Below are positions 35,836 to 48,200 of a stretch of 64,000 nt of DNA, piece after piece (the stretch's first letter is position 1; each line of letters opens with the position of its first letter). Position numbers and translations under genes: made by a program. Origin of the DNA: Ciona savignyi (lineage: Eukaryota; Chordata; Ascidiacea; Phlebobranchia; Cionidae); assembly GCA_000149265.1 (NCBI GenBank), contig CH002693.1:188226-252225 (forward strand), given 5' to 3'. The notes under the pieces are model-generated. The model ran no database searches. It was given only the letters and a program-made list of their open reading frames with translations, and was not told the DNA's origin.

Positions 35836-37103
35836 GAAATCACCAAGCTTATAGGATTTGGGTTATTAAATCCATTTCCGCCAATAATGCGAAAATGGGG
35901 TTTTGTAATATTACATGTGACAAGATATCGTTACATGCGATACGGATTACCGAAACTACTTCAGTTAATTTAGAAACAATTGAGGTACTACATTTCTTTA
36001 CCATCTTTACAACACGTGTTTGATTTCGTCCTAATACTTCTATATTCGAATGCACTAACCTCGCCCACAGAGCGACATCTTGAAAAGTTTAAATGCAAAG
36101 TGATCGTAGTTCTGTAGTCGCGCGCCAACCTCCCCGATTAATTTTTTATAACGAAATAAAAAGATAGAGCTATTTCTCAAATTTTGTCCAAATAGTAAAA
36201 GCAACATACGTATCATCTAGTTATCTGACTTGCAACGAACTCCAACTGACTGCAATGCGACATCTTGACAGGTTAACTTATTGAAACGCCCATAGCTCGC
36301 CGTTATACTGACCGACTTAAAACGTGTTTATTAAACTTTATAAGCACTCTTATGTACTTTGTAGTAATATCTTGTAGAGTTAATTAAAAAATTATCATGA
36401 ACCTATGGTCGCACGCCAACCTAACTCAATATTTTATCGACTTTTGTGAAAATGCAACCTAATTTCAAGAGTCAGTCCTTGGCTGCAAAGCAACACTGTA
36501 AAACAAAGTAACACAAGTTTGGTAATCAAATTACAAATATATGGAACAACACATTTACAAACTTGTTTCCGAAATATAATTGTAAATTTTGCAAATTTCT
36601 TTTAACAGAGAGCCACTAACCCACTTTATGCAACGTCGAATTATTAATACGTTCGCCTCGGATTGTAATTAAACAGATTTGGTGTACTTGAATTGACGAT
36701 TTGTTGTTGCAATTACTGTACTTAAAATTGGTTGATGGTTGGATAACACATTTGTTACCTTGTTATCTCAAAATAAACATCTTATCTCAATTTTTCTTTA
36801 TAAACAGGGGCTATCGCAACCATACGATGTCAAATTTTCATCATATTCGCATTGGGTTTAAATAAAATCGTAGTTTAGTCTACCTTAATCGACAAATCTT
36901 TGTGTTAAGTTCATAACGATTGGTAAATGACAGAATATCACACGTGTTCATGGTTTAAGTCCGCCAGTAAAGCACTTACACTGCATCATAATTTTCAATA
37001 TGTTGCTTCGGGTTAAAATCAAACAGCTTTAGCGTAGCTAAATCGACAAATTGTCATAAAATTTGAAAAATTATCATTACATCCATTTAAACTCATATAT
37101 GTG
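35836..37103. other. Loop between the palindrome arms
   Basis: About 1.27 kb with no arm match. Two loosely similar segments end 'tcgcgcgccaacct' (36118) and 'tcgcacgccaacct' (36409). No gene is supported. Confidence 0.6.
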
Positions 37104-37369
37104 TAGGTTTTCTACATAAATGCACCTATCTTGTCCAATTTTGCGTGGTTTAATCAGCACGCCACGACAAATATAAGCTTAACTGCCCTGACAAGAAATT
37201 ACTTTACAATTCAACAAACGAAGTGTACGACAAATTAAAAGTTTATTAAATTTTTCATATACAGAAGTAAATTGTCGTCTTCTGTAACCTCTTCTAGGGT
37301 TAACGTGACAGCGTTGCCAGATCTGCAGAAAACAAGTGTTTAATCGGTTGTAATTACTTCTAATAACTT

Positions 37370-37620
37370 GGTGGGTTCGTGCGTCGCCTATTTTGCATAT
37401 TCGAAACTGGTCTCCATATAGTTGGTTCTGTGCTTGGGGAAAGCACTTACCGGACTGAACCCAACGGAATAATGGGTTTTACTAAAACTGAGAGAACGAC
37501 TCAATCATATAAAACGCACTAAATTAGCTCCGGTAACCCGACGGCGAACGATGGGTAATCTAACGATTGCCCGTGCGTCAACGCCCTTTGCGTTTTTTAC
37601 TCACAGGGATAAAACATGAA
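37370..37620 (+). repeat. tRNA-derived SINE in the right palindrome arm
   Basis: Mirror copy of 35258-35520, reading from 'gggttcgtgcgtcgcc' to 'cagggataaaacatgaat'. Confidence 0.8.
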
Positions 37621-38159
37621 TGTCCAAACGAGTTGCTGGACAAAGTTTATTATTTATCAATGATTACCTAATTTTTAAAGGTAAAAACATACCGTAAGAA
37701 ATATGTGTGACATACCAATTATTTTTGCTTGGTGGCGAGGTACCCTCATCTTGAATATATTCTGTCATTTTTATTCCACTGCTCCAAGATTTGACATTCA
37801 TGACATTGATCTCACTGCTTCCACTAAAACAAATACCGTTTATTTTATTTTACCGTGATTTTAAGCTTGTAATAGTGAAAAGTTTAAAGAATTATGTAAA
37901 TCACATTTGGAGGCTATATAAAATTGGAATAAAAACATAGTCAAATGTTTGACATACCTACCTAATTTTTTATTGAAACATCTTAAATCTTACTTTTAAG
38001 CTTGTATCTTTAATTTTTCTTATTTGAACCTGTAAAAGGGGGCATAATGGTTACCATGTATTACAATATTCATATTTTTAGTTCTATATTAATTCAATAT
38101 TTAAACATCTGTTTTAATCAATTGCTGGATACAAACGTAGAAAGCTTATTAGTCAAATA

Positions 38160-40745
38160 CAGGGCAGATCCCAACCCGCATATACACATGACGACAACAC
38201 ACCCCCAGGTATAGCACAAATATAGGGCAACACTAACCCAGGCATACAACAAATATAGGGCAACACTACCCCAGGGCATACAACAAATGCAGGCAACACT
38301 AACCCAGGCATACCACAAATACAGGGCAACACTAACCCAGGCATACCACAAATATAGGGCAACACTAACCCAGGCATACAACAAATAAAGGGCAACACTA
38401 CCCCAGGCATACAACAAATACAGGGCAACACTAACCCAGGCATACCACAAATACAGGGCAACACTACCCCAGGCATGCAACAAATACAGGGCAACACTAA
38501 CCCAGGCATGCAACAAATACAGGGCAACACTACCCCAGGCATACCACCAATACAGGGCAAACCCTATCTATGAATACCACAAGGACAATGCACCCCTAGG
38601 CATACACAAACACAAACACAGGGCAATACTACCACGGGCAGGAGACAAAAAATAAGGCAACACTACCCCAGGCATGCGGCAAATATAGGGCAACACAAAC
38701 CCAGCATACAAACAAATACAGGGCAAACCCTATGCATACCACAAATACAATGCACCCCTAGGCATACACAAATACAGAACAACACACCTCTAGGCATAAC
38801 ACAAATATAGGGCAACACTACCCAGCTACCCCAGGCAAATTAATAATACAAGGCAACACTACCCCAGGCATACCACAAACACAGAAAAACACCTCCCCAG
38901 GCATACCACAAATACAGGGCAACACTACTCCAGGCAAACGACAAATACAGGGCAACACATCCCCAGGCATACCACAAATACAGGGCAACACATCCCCAGG
39001 CATACCACAAATACAGGGCAACACTACCCCAGGCAAACGACAAATACAGGGCAACACATCCCCAGGCATACCACAAATACAGGACAACACTATCCCAGGC
39101 ATACCACCAATACAGGGCAACACTACCCCAGGCATGCAACAAATACAGGGCAACACTACCCTAGGCATACCACAAATACAGGGCAACACTACCCAAGGCA
39201 TGCAACAAATACAGGGCAACACTACTCAAGGCATACCACAAATACAGGGCAACACTACCCCAGGCATACCACAAATACAGGGCAAACCCTATCTATGAAT
39301 ACCACAAGGACAATGCACCCCTAGGCATACACAAACACAGGGCAACACAACCCCAGGCATGTATACAGGGCAACATAACCACCCGAATACGACAAATACA
39401 GGGCAACACTATCCCAGGCATACCACGAATACAGGGCAACATAACCACCCGCATACGACAAATACAGGGCAACACTATCCCAGGCATACCATGTATAGAG
39501 GGCAACACACCCCCAGGCAAACAACTAATACAGGGCAACACAACCACACACATATGACAAATACAGGGCAACACCACCCCAGGCATACCACAAATACAGG
39601 GCAACACCACCCTGGGCATACCACAAATACAGGGCAACACCACCCTGGGCATACCATAAATACAGGGCAACACCACCCCAGGCATACCACAAATACAGGG
39701 CAACACCACCCTGGGCATATCACAAATATACGGCAACAATACCCTAAGCATATGACAAATACAGGGCAACACTACCCCAGGCATGCAACAAATATAGGGC
39801 AACACTTCCCCAGGCATACCATAAATACAGGGCAACACAACCCCAGCCATACGACAAATACAGGGCAACACTACCCCAGACATGCGACAAATATAGGGCA
39901 ACACTACCCCAGGCATGCGACAAATATAGGGCAACCAAGCATACCATGTATAGAGGGCAACACACCCCCAGGCATACGACAAATACAGGGCAACACCACC
40001 CCAGGCATACCACAAATAGGCCTACAGGGCAACACCACCAAATATACGACAACACTTCCCCTGGCATAACACAAATATACGGCAACACTACCCCAAGCAT
40101 ATGACAAATTCAGGGCAACACTACCCCAGGCATGCGACAAATATAGGGCAACACTACCCCAGGCATACCACAAATACAGGGCAACACAAGACCAGCCATA
40201 CAACAAATACAGGGCAACACTACCCCAGGTATGCAACAAATATAGGGCAACACAACCCTAGGTATACAATGCATACAGGGCAACACAGTAACACACCCCC
40301 AGACATACGACTAATACAGGGCAACACTACCCCAGCCCCAGGCATACGACAAATATACGGCAACACTACCCCAGACATACGACAAATACAGGGCAACACA
40401 ATCCCAGGCATACGACAAATACAGGGCAACACAATCCCAGGCATACGACAAATACAGGGCAACACACCCACAGGCATACGACTAATACAGGGCAACACAA
40501 TCCCAGCATACCACAAATACAGGGCAACACTACCCAAGGCAAACCACATATACAGGGCAACACTACCCCAGGCAAACTATAAATGCAGGGCAACACTACC
40601 CCAGGCATACCACAAATACAGGGCAACACAATCGCAGGCATACGACAAATACAAGGCAATACTACCCCAGACATACCACAAATACAGGGCAACATACCCC
40701 CATGCATACGACATATACAGGGTAACATAATCCCGGCCCTGGGGC
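38160..40745. repeat. 33-bp minisatellite array, right arm
   Basis: About 78 copies of the same unit in inverse orientation ('aacactaccccaggcatacc' plus 'acaaatacagggc'). The edge units match those of the left array, and the number and order of variants differ inside. Confidence 0.95.
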
Positions 40746-41060
40746 AAACCACAGATACACATGAAAATGGATTGGTAACAGGTATGTTACAGGTTTAGTA
40801 GGCATAACAAACAGTAGGCTATTATGGATCTGGTAGCACAACATTTGGTTTCCCTCAAAGAGTGGAGATAAATCAAAAAAGCATAAAGTTTTTGGTATAT
40901 ATGTTGCTGGGGAATGAGACGCACACACTAAACCTCACCTATGGTGGATAAGAATTAAAATACCAAACTTTTCAGTTCGGGCAATAGCTGTAAGCTTCTC
41001 TAGAAATTCAGTTGTGCGACCAATTTAACCCATTAAATAAATGTCTGACTACGTACTTAC

Positions 41061-41101
41061 CCAACTTTAAAAACGAACAAACACGATTTCTTGCTCAGCA
41101 T
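41061..41101 (-). other. Candidate first coding exon in the right palindrome arm
   Basis: Mirror of 31296-31336, with the same ATG, codons and gtaagt donor. The CACGTGA motif is at 41171-41179. Confidence 0.22.
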
Positions 41102-42879
41102 AATGTTATTCGAAACTAAATTGTACAAAAAAAACTGGTACGAAAGCACTACTGTTTACATCGCCTTTGCGTCACGTGATGTGACGCTGTGTTAGAAATT
41201 GTCTCGCTTAAAATTGCAAAACGTAACACATGTTACCATGTTAGTAACACAGTCCGCTTATAGCGGCTTTAAAAACGTAACACAGCCCGATCTAAGCGGT
41301 ACTTTTTAGACGGATCGGGTGATTAAATTGTGTACAGGATCGTTTTTTGTTTTTTAACATTAATTATTCCTTTGTTTTGTACAAAGAAGAAAACAAATGT
41401 AATTAAATAACCCATTACTTCCAACAACCAATACTGACTAGTCGTTGCATTGTTGTGTAATAAGATAACTATACAATCTATAATCAGCCATTGTGTCACA
41501 ATGACCAAGATGACGTCACAAATAACGTCACAAGACAGCCATCAAGTATTACAAAAGGTACAATATAACCATTTAATACTAACTCAATAGAAACAGCAAG
41601 AAAATGTTGTAAAGGGTACAATTTAATCATTTAATACCAAACAACTTAAATTTAAAGTAAATAAAAACAGTTAGTGGAACTAAATCAGTTAAAATATTGT
41701 TAAACTTGTTATATCAAATTGGGATTTAAGCGCAAGAACAGCGACATATTACTAAGCGTCATTTAATAGCTCTGTGTTGCACAAATACATAAAAATTTTA
41801 TTTCTAAAAATCGGGTTAGCTAAACTCGAGTTCAGGGCAATAAAGCATTGCTTGTGTGACCAGAAAGGAATGCTAACAGTTTTTGGTGAGAAATTCTCGG
41901 TCACGTGATCCGTTGAAACTTGAGCGATAAGTTATTCAAAACGTTAAATAGAAAGGTCAACGAATTTCCCAGAGTAGACTGGGGTATGAAGTGCGTTTGT
42001 TTTTTCCCGAGTTTATTTTATTTATCTACAACCTTTTCTTTACAATTTGAAGTTAATACTTCGTATCAGTCGCGAAATATTTGTTGTGATAGAATAATCG
42101 TTGCCGGAAATTCACAAAACTGACGACATGTCTATTTTCGTGAGTCTGTTGTTAATAATCCTAGAGATTTATTCATAATTTTCTACTGCACAACCAAAAG
42201 AATATTAGCTTACACCTCAACGATATTTAAATCGTTTTAATATTTCTGTTTTTTTGATGTGAAAGTTAGACTGTAAACTATTTTAGGCAGGTTAAATTTC
42301 TGAGCATTTTTGTGTAAAGTGTTAAAGATGGGCATGAATCATATGCATGTTTTATTTTCGCATTCGAATTCTCTATCTTTTTTATTGTAAATCAGGTTCC
42401 AGCTATTTCATGGGCAAGCAGTTAGGATTCCTGAAGGTTTCAACCTGATTAGATAATCAGTTTCCCCTTCACAAATATATTAATATGGCTTGTAATATAA
42501 GCTTAGGAAAATTCTACTTTTTAAAATTTATATCAATTAACTTGCAATGTTAATTATTGATATTAGCGAACTAAAAGAAAATATAAAGAAACGGCTGAGG
42601 TAAAGACAAAAACCTTTTTTTCACTTATTATTTTCTTGTACTAATCAATGTTGTTGTGGGTCTTCCCATGGTTAACTTATTTTCAATGACTTCCGATGAA
42701 TTACTTTGTAATGTAGACCTCCCAAATTAGATTTACCTTTTTGACAGACAATTAATCTCATGTTCTAGCTATGTTACATCGATAGTTTAAAATTACAGAG
42801 ATTATTTTTGATTTAGAAACCATGCGATGGTCATAAACTCATAGATTCATGTTTACTTCTTGGTAAGGCAATATGCAGG

Positions 42880-43040
42880 GCCATAGAGCATAGGAAATCC
42901 TTAGATTTCTATCAAATACAACACACTGCAATAGCTCCGGTAACCCTACGGTGGGCGCGAGGTAATCTGACGATTGCCCGTGCGTTAACCCCCTTGGTTT
43001 CCCCATTCACTGGGATAAACATGAATATTCTATCCTATTC
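42880..43040 (+). repeat. SINE 3' half
   Basis: Runs from 'aaatacaacacactgcaata' to an 'attctatcctattctccta' tail. The head is missing. Confidence 0.8.
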
Positions 43041-43711
43041 TCCTATTACCCTTAGCGTTGCTCTCTTTATTGCTTTGCTCCTTCCCCATTTTTTCTAAAA
43101 CCATTCGCGCTTTCCTCATTTCACTTTTCTCATTTTAACCCTTTGTAAGCCTTAGTTTAACTTCTTATTCACCCGCGCCTTCATCGTTATTCTCTTTTTC
43201 TTTTGTTCTTTTTTTTCCACTTTTGTTCTGTCCTCTTATTTTTCCCTTGCCATTGTATTGTCAAGAATTTTATTTAAACCTTCTGAGTTGACGCTTCGCG
43301 TAAACAAGGCACTAGACTTGGATATCACAGACGAGTTATCATTGCGTAAAATTGAAATTTCAAGTATTCTTACGTAGATAATTCTGAGATCCTTATGTAT
43401 AATAAAACACATTTTTTCGTTTTATTACGTTTTTTGGTCAAATTCTTTAAAATGTGGTGTATTATTGTCCATCCGAATTTTCTACAAAAAATATTGAAAT
43501 TAAAACAAAACTTTAATTTTGTGAAGAAAATCACCAACCCAAAAGTAGGATTTTGAACTAGAGGAATTCATTAGAATCGTACTAATTCTCTAATTTGCTC
43601 TGTTTTTATTCAATTTGCCAAGGATCATAGCATAATTGTCTAAAATTAAATGAATTTAGTATGATGGCAGTGTATTTAATAATGAAATTAAACGGGTAAT
43701 TAAAAGTAAGT

Positions 43712-43925
43712 CCCCACCGTCGAGTTACCGGAGCTATTGGAGTGTGTTTTGTATGATTCACAAGTTTCTTCAATTTAGTAAAACCCATTAAGCCACTGAG
43801 TTCAGGCAATGTCCGTTTAAGTGCCTTCCCACGGACACAACTGACTAGCTAGCTACCAGTTTCGAGCCTGCACCCTTCGGCTGAAAAGCGACACACTTAA
43901 CCACAGGACTAATCGGTCGCTTTTG
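43712..43925 (-). repeat. SINE lacking its 3' tail
   Basis: Starts within the body (cgtcgagttaccggagctat) and ends in the head (ggctgaaaagcgacacact). Confidence 0.75.
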
Positions 43926-44329
43926 TCTGTCCGAAATCGTCTTAATGGAGTTTTCAAATTGCATAAATTTTATAATCGGGTTAATAGACGAGTTAATACA
44001 GTCATATAGCACAGTCTACCAATGCACGAATCTAATGAAAGTATGTAGGCTACTTCTTTGACTAAACATGATTAACAAGTTTGATTTGTTAACTCATGGA
44101 CAATTGCAAAACCAAATTATATAAAAGGGATGCGTTCAACCATTTCTTCTCTCTATCTCTTTAATGTATATATATATATATATAAACTGTGGGTATACGT
44201 ATACATATAAATGGCATAATTAAAATCTGTGTAACAAATAGTGGCGGTTGACACGTGGTTGTCGCTCTCTAGTTCCTACTTAAATTCATCATATATTGAG
44301 TCGATTAAAATCAAAGTACTTACTGCATA

Positions 44330-44638
44330 AGATAGGATAGGAGGTAAAGATAATCATGATTATCCCCGTGATTTGAGAAACCAGAGGGTTTAACACATGA
44401 GCAATCGTCAGATCACCTCGCATCCACTATCAGCAAGGTTACCGAAGCTATTGTAGCGGACTGTGTATGATTCATAAATTTCTTTAATTTGTTAGAACCC
44501 AATAATCCACTGGGTTTAGGCAATGTCCGGTAAGTGCCTTGCCCAAGGTCACTACCAACTAGCTAGCAAGCAGTTTCGAATCTGAAAATATTTCGGCGGA
44601 AATGCGACGTACTAAGCCATTAGACTAATCCGTCGGAC
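44330..44638 (-). repeat. tRNA-derived SINE, full-length
   Basis: From 'gataggataggaggt' through 'gattatccccgtgatttg' to the decayed head. Moderately diverged. Confidence 0.8.
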
Positions 44639-45242
44639 ATATATACATTTTACCGTCGTGATGAAAACAAAGTAAGTTAATAAATAAATAGAAAATCAAC
44701 ATTTCCTCTCGGTAGTAGACACATAATTATACACATTTAAAAAAGCTCTAATATATTTTAAGCACCATATACATATACACGATCACGCAAATTAATCTCT
44801 AATCTGGTTTAAATAAAAACTAATACATTATAATTGCGTTATACAATAGTTTGCAGTAAATAAATCATATGAATAATAAAGTGATTGAATTATAAGACAT
44901 AATTATACGAGAAATTCAAATCAGATTGGTTGTTGTCCATCAAGCTAGGGACCTGTGGAAATATTAAGTAATTAAGCAACAAACTACGGACTAGGAAATA
45001 ATGGTGATGTCTGAACGTTGAGAATTTAGATCGGCAGCTCTAAGACGAAAGGTTGTAGAATCGAAACCAATGTCGGTTGTGCTGTACGGATTTCTGTGAA
45101 CGTTGTAAATGTTGTCGTGCTACCGGTAGAATAACTTCTAAATAATGTTATCACCTTAGGTACATGGGTTGAAAAACAAAAGAAACATCCTAAACCTAAA
45201 AAACTCTTTTAAATATATCAGAAACAACATACTGACTTGATA

Positions 45243-48200
45243 TCACTTTGGCATATCGTTTTCTGGGGATATTTCAGGAGAGGGAGATATTTCATCTAAC
45301 GCTATTGCAGGAGGTGACGTCATTGCAGGTGAAGACGAAACGACGGGAGGTGACGTCACGGCAAAGTTACTTGTGGGTGGTTGATGCTGAAATATTTATA
45401 AATCTGTTACATTAGCATTCTACATCACATGCTGTATATGAATCGGCCGCGCCGTTTTGAAAGCACAAAACTGTTAAGCACAGATCCAATAATAGCTAAA
45501 CATAGTATCACCATTGTAGCTTGGTTGGCATAGACGGGCGGAGGGGGTTGGAATTGATAGGGGGCGGTTCCTAATCCCGGGTATGTTGCAGCGATGGGTA
45601 TTCCTGTGAACACAAATAAATATATAATATACTGTGCATAATTCATGTTTGCCCTTCGAGGACATACGCGCATTGTTAGCATTGTTTAACATTGGCAAAA
45701 TTATTTGTGTGCCAATATCAGTTATATACCATCAGTTGTATACGGTTTATTATGCGTTCAATCCGAGGGTAACTCATATTGTTGACACTCATTTTTTTAG
45801 TAACAACTGCGTCCGACGTTTTTGAGAGGTAATGGAAAATGCGTAGTGGGCCGTTAGTGGTAAATTGGTTATTAATCACTTTAAGGGCATTTCTAACAGA
45901 CCAGAGATATCAGCACGGCGGTCGTTTAAGGCCCAATATAAAAAAAAATCATTTTTTTTAAAGAAATTTTTGTTCATTATTACTGTTTTTTGTGTAAGAA
46001 CGTGGAAACTTTATTCATAAAACATGTATATATATTTGATGGGATTGATAATTCGACAACACATTTTTACTTGCAGAAACAAAAGATATACAATTTGTAT
46101 TGGAAAACACAAAAGTAAGTAGTAACTAGAGAACCCAATCCTTTCTTAGTGTAGAAACATAATGCGTTGAGTCAAAATCGTATTTAAGTATAGCGGTGGC
46201 TAATATGCCGTTTACACTACTTACTTTATCTCACATTTCTTTACAAATTACATTTAAAATTTTACATATAATAATCTGTAAAAAATCCTATTGTGGAATA
46301 TATACTTTAAACCACGCCAAAGTTAAACATTCTCGTGCAAAAGCATGAAAATCCCATTGTTAGGAGACTTAATTTGATTTTCACAGTTAACACAGTATTT
46401 GCGTTACGCAAGATATTTGCACAAACTAGAGGAAAAGTATTTGCCTAACCTCCTGGGTGGCCAATGCTTGTAACTGGCATCTGATGAGTGATTGGTTGTT
46501 GGTATGTGGTTGTGTATTGTACCGTAGGAGCCGGACCCTGTGTTGTCATGTAAATATGATAAATTAATACAAAAAGTGTAATAAGTAAATTAATTTTTAA
46601 AATTATCAGAGATTGTTTCAAATTCAGCCGTTTTTGTTGAAATCTGTATATTAAATCTGTCGTTCTTTCCATTCAACTTAAAAACGCAAAATCACTCGCT
46701 CACTTGGAAAGAAACTTGCAGATATCTTCCTTGATGTATTTTTTATATACACAACACAGTACAATAGCTGCGTTGTAACCTAGCGGTGGGGGCGAGGTGA
46801 TATGATGTCTACTGGCATGAAAATGTACTTTCTGATATATCCCCTGGATAAATAATTATTTTTTTTCATTTTAAATTAAACCCCATGTATATATTTAACA
46901 TAGCCAGCCACCATTGGCTTATGTTGCAATACCAATGGTTAAAGCCTGAGAATTGTTGTTCGAAGGCAAAGTCAAGGAGAAATATTTTATTATCCCAACC
47001 CGTATATCCCTTTGTAACATAAATATTACATATGTGTGGTCCAATAGTAAACACCGCTTGCTATATAAGCATATAACCACACACAGCACACATACAACCT
47101 TGTTATAAGTGCGCAATACAATAGTTACCGTGCTTGTAAGGTTCTTGTACTTGCAACAATACACCGAATGGGTGATAGCGACGATAAGTTCGGCAAATGC
47201 AAAGAAAGCCATGAAACCATGAAGCGTAGTCATTCCAACCCTTCCATTACTACCCTGAAAATTAACATTAACATATATCACAAGTCGCAATACGTTTCTT
47301 GAATGGTGATATTTTACGTTTATGTGCTGAAATTGGACCCTAAAATGGTTCGCATACAGTTTTAATGCCTGTCGCGTTATCTTTTTTTAACCGAGCACAG
47401 TTTAAAACTCAGGGTTGGCTCGTGACCAAGCACCTTTATACACTATATACAATTTAGTAAATGTATTGGTCACGTTAACCACTCGGCCACACGACTGTAA
47501 AAGATGCAGTTTTTTGCTCATTTTACTGGGTTTGTATCATGATAGAGGCTCGTCCCTAGAAGCGTTTTTGTATAGAATTTGTATATGTTTCGGTCGCGTT
47601 AACTTACTGGACAAGTGTATCATTGGCAGACACACACAGAAGGGGTCGCATTGACACAGTAATAATAATTCTACCTAAATTCTACATAAGGCTTTCAATA
47701 GAAAGTTTGCAGGTGCGAAACTGGTCGCTAGCTAGTCGGTTGTCCTTGGGCAAGGCACTGTACGGACATTAAAAAAATATAAAAAATATCTCTATCATAT
47801 ACACACACGCTATCTATAGGCTTTTAGCGAATATTATAACATATCAATGTACCAAAATATTAATAACATGTGTTTTTTACTTACATAATTGTAACCGCTA
47901 TAGTAGTTATAGCACGATATATACTTGGAAGGAATGTAGACACCAGATATATATTGTGACGAGCTGTAAGGACTGTAGCAAGTCGGAACGTAGGTACTAG
48001 ATTGGTAATACGATGACTGGTAATACGGGGTGCAGCTTGAATAGTAACCGTAGTATCCGTAGTTATATGTCCAGTTTTGCGATAGAGCGCCTGTAACCTC
48101 TATCCCGAACATCGTAGCTGCGAATATGGCAGCAAAAATCGACATCACCATTCCAGAGACAATCTTAAAGAAAAAATTAAATTGGGTTATGGCATTTTAC

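Larger units (their letters stand above)
37104..41325 (-). repeat. Right arm of the ~10.3 kb palindrome
   Basis: Reverse complement of 31072-35835. It is about 540 bp shorter, mostly because its minisatellite has fewer copies. Outer end 'gacggatcgggtgatt', inner end 'taggttttctac'. Confidence 0.9.
41330..45242. other. Intergenic region between the palindrome and gene E
   Basis: No gene is supported. It holds SINE pieces at 42880-43040, 43712-43925 and 44330-44638, a pyrimidine-rich segment at 43060-43260, a (TA)n run at 44167-44184 and CRE-like 'gatgacgtcac' sites near 41510. A terminal-exon-like relic of the MS4A-like family lies at 44920-44952, just beyond gene E. Confidence 0.6.

Noticed and set aside
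38118..40730. Mirror set of long open frames in the right palindrome arm
   Set aside because: Same minisatellite in inverse orientation.
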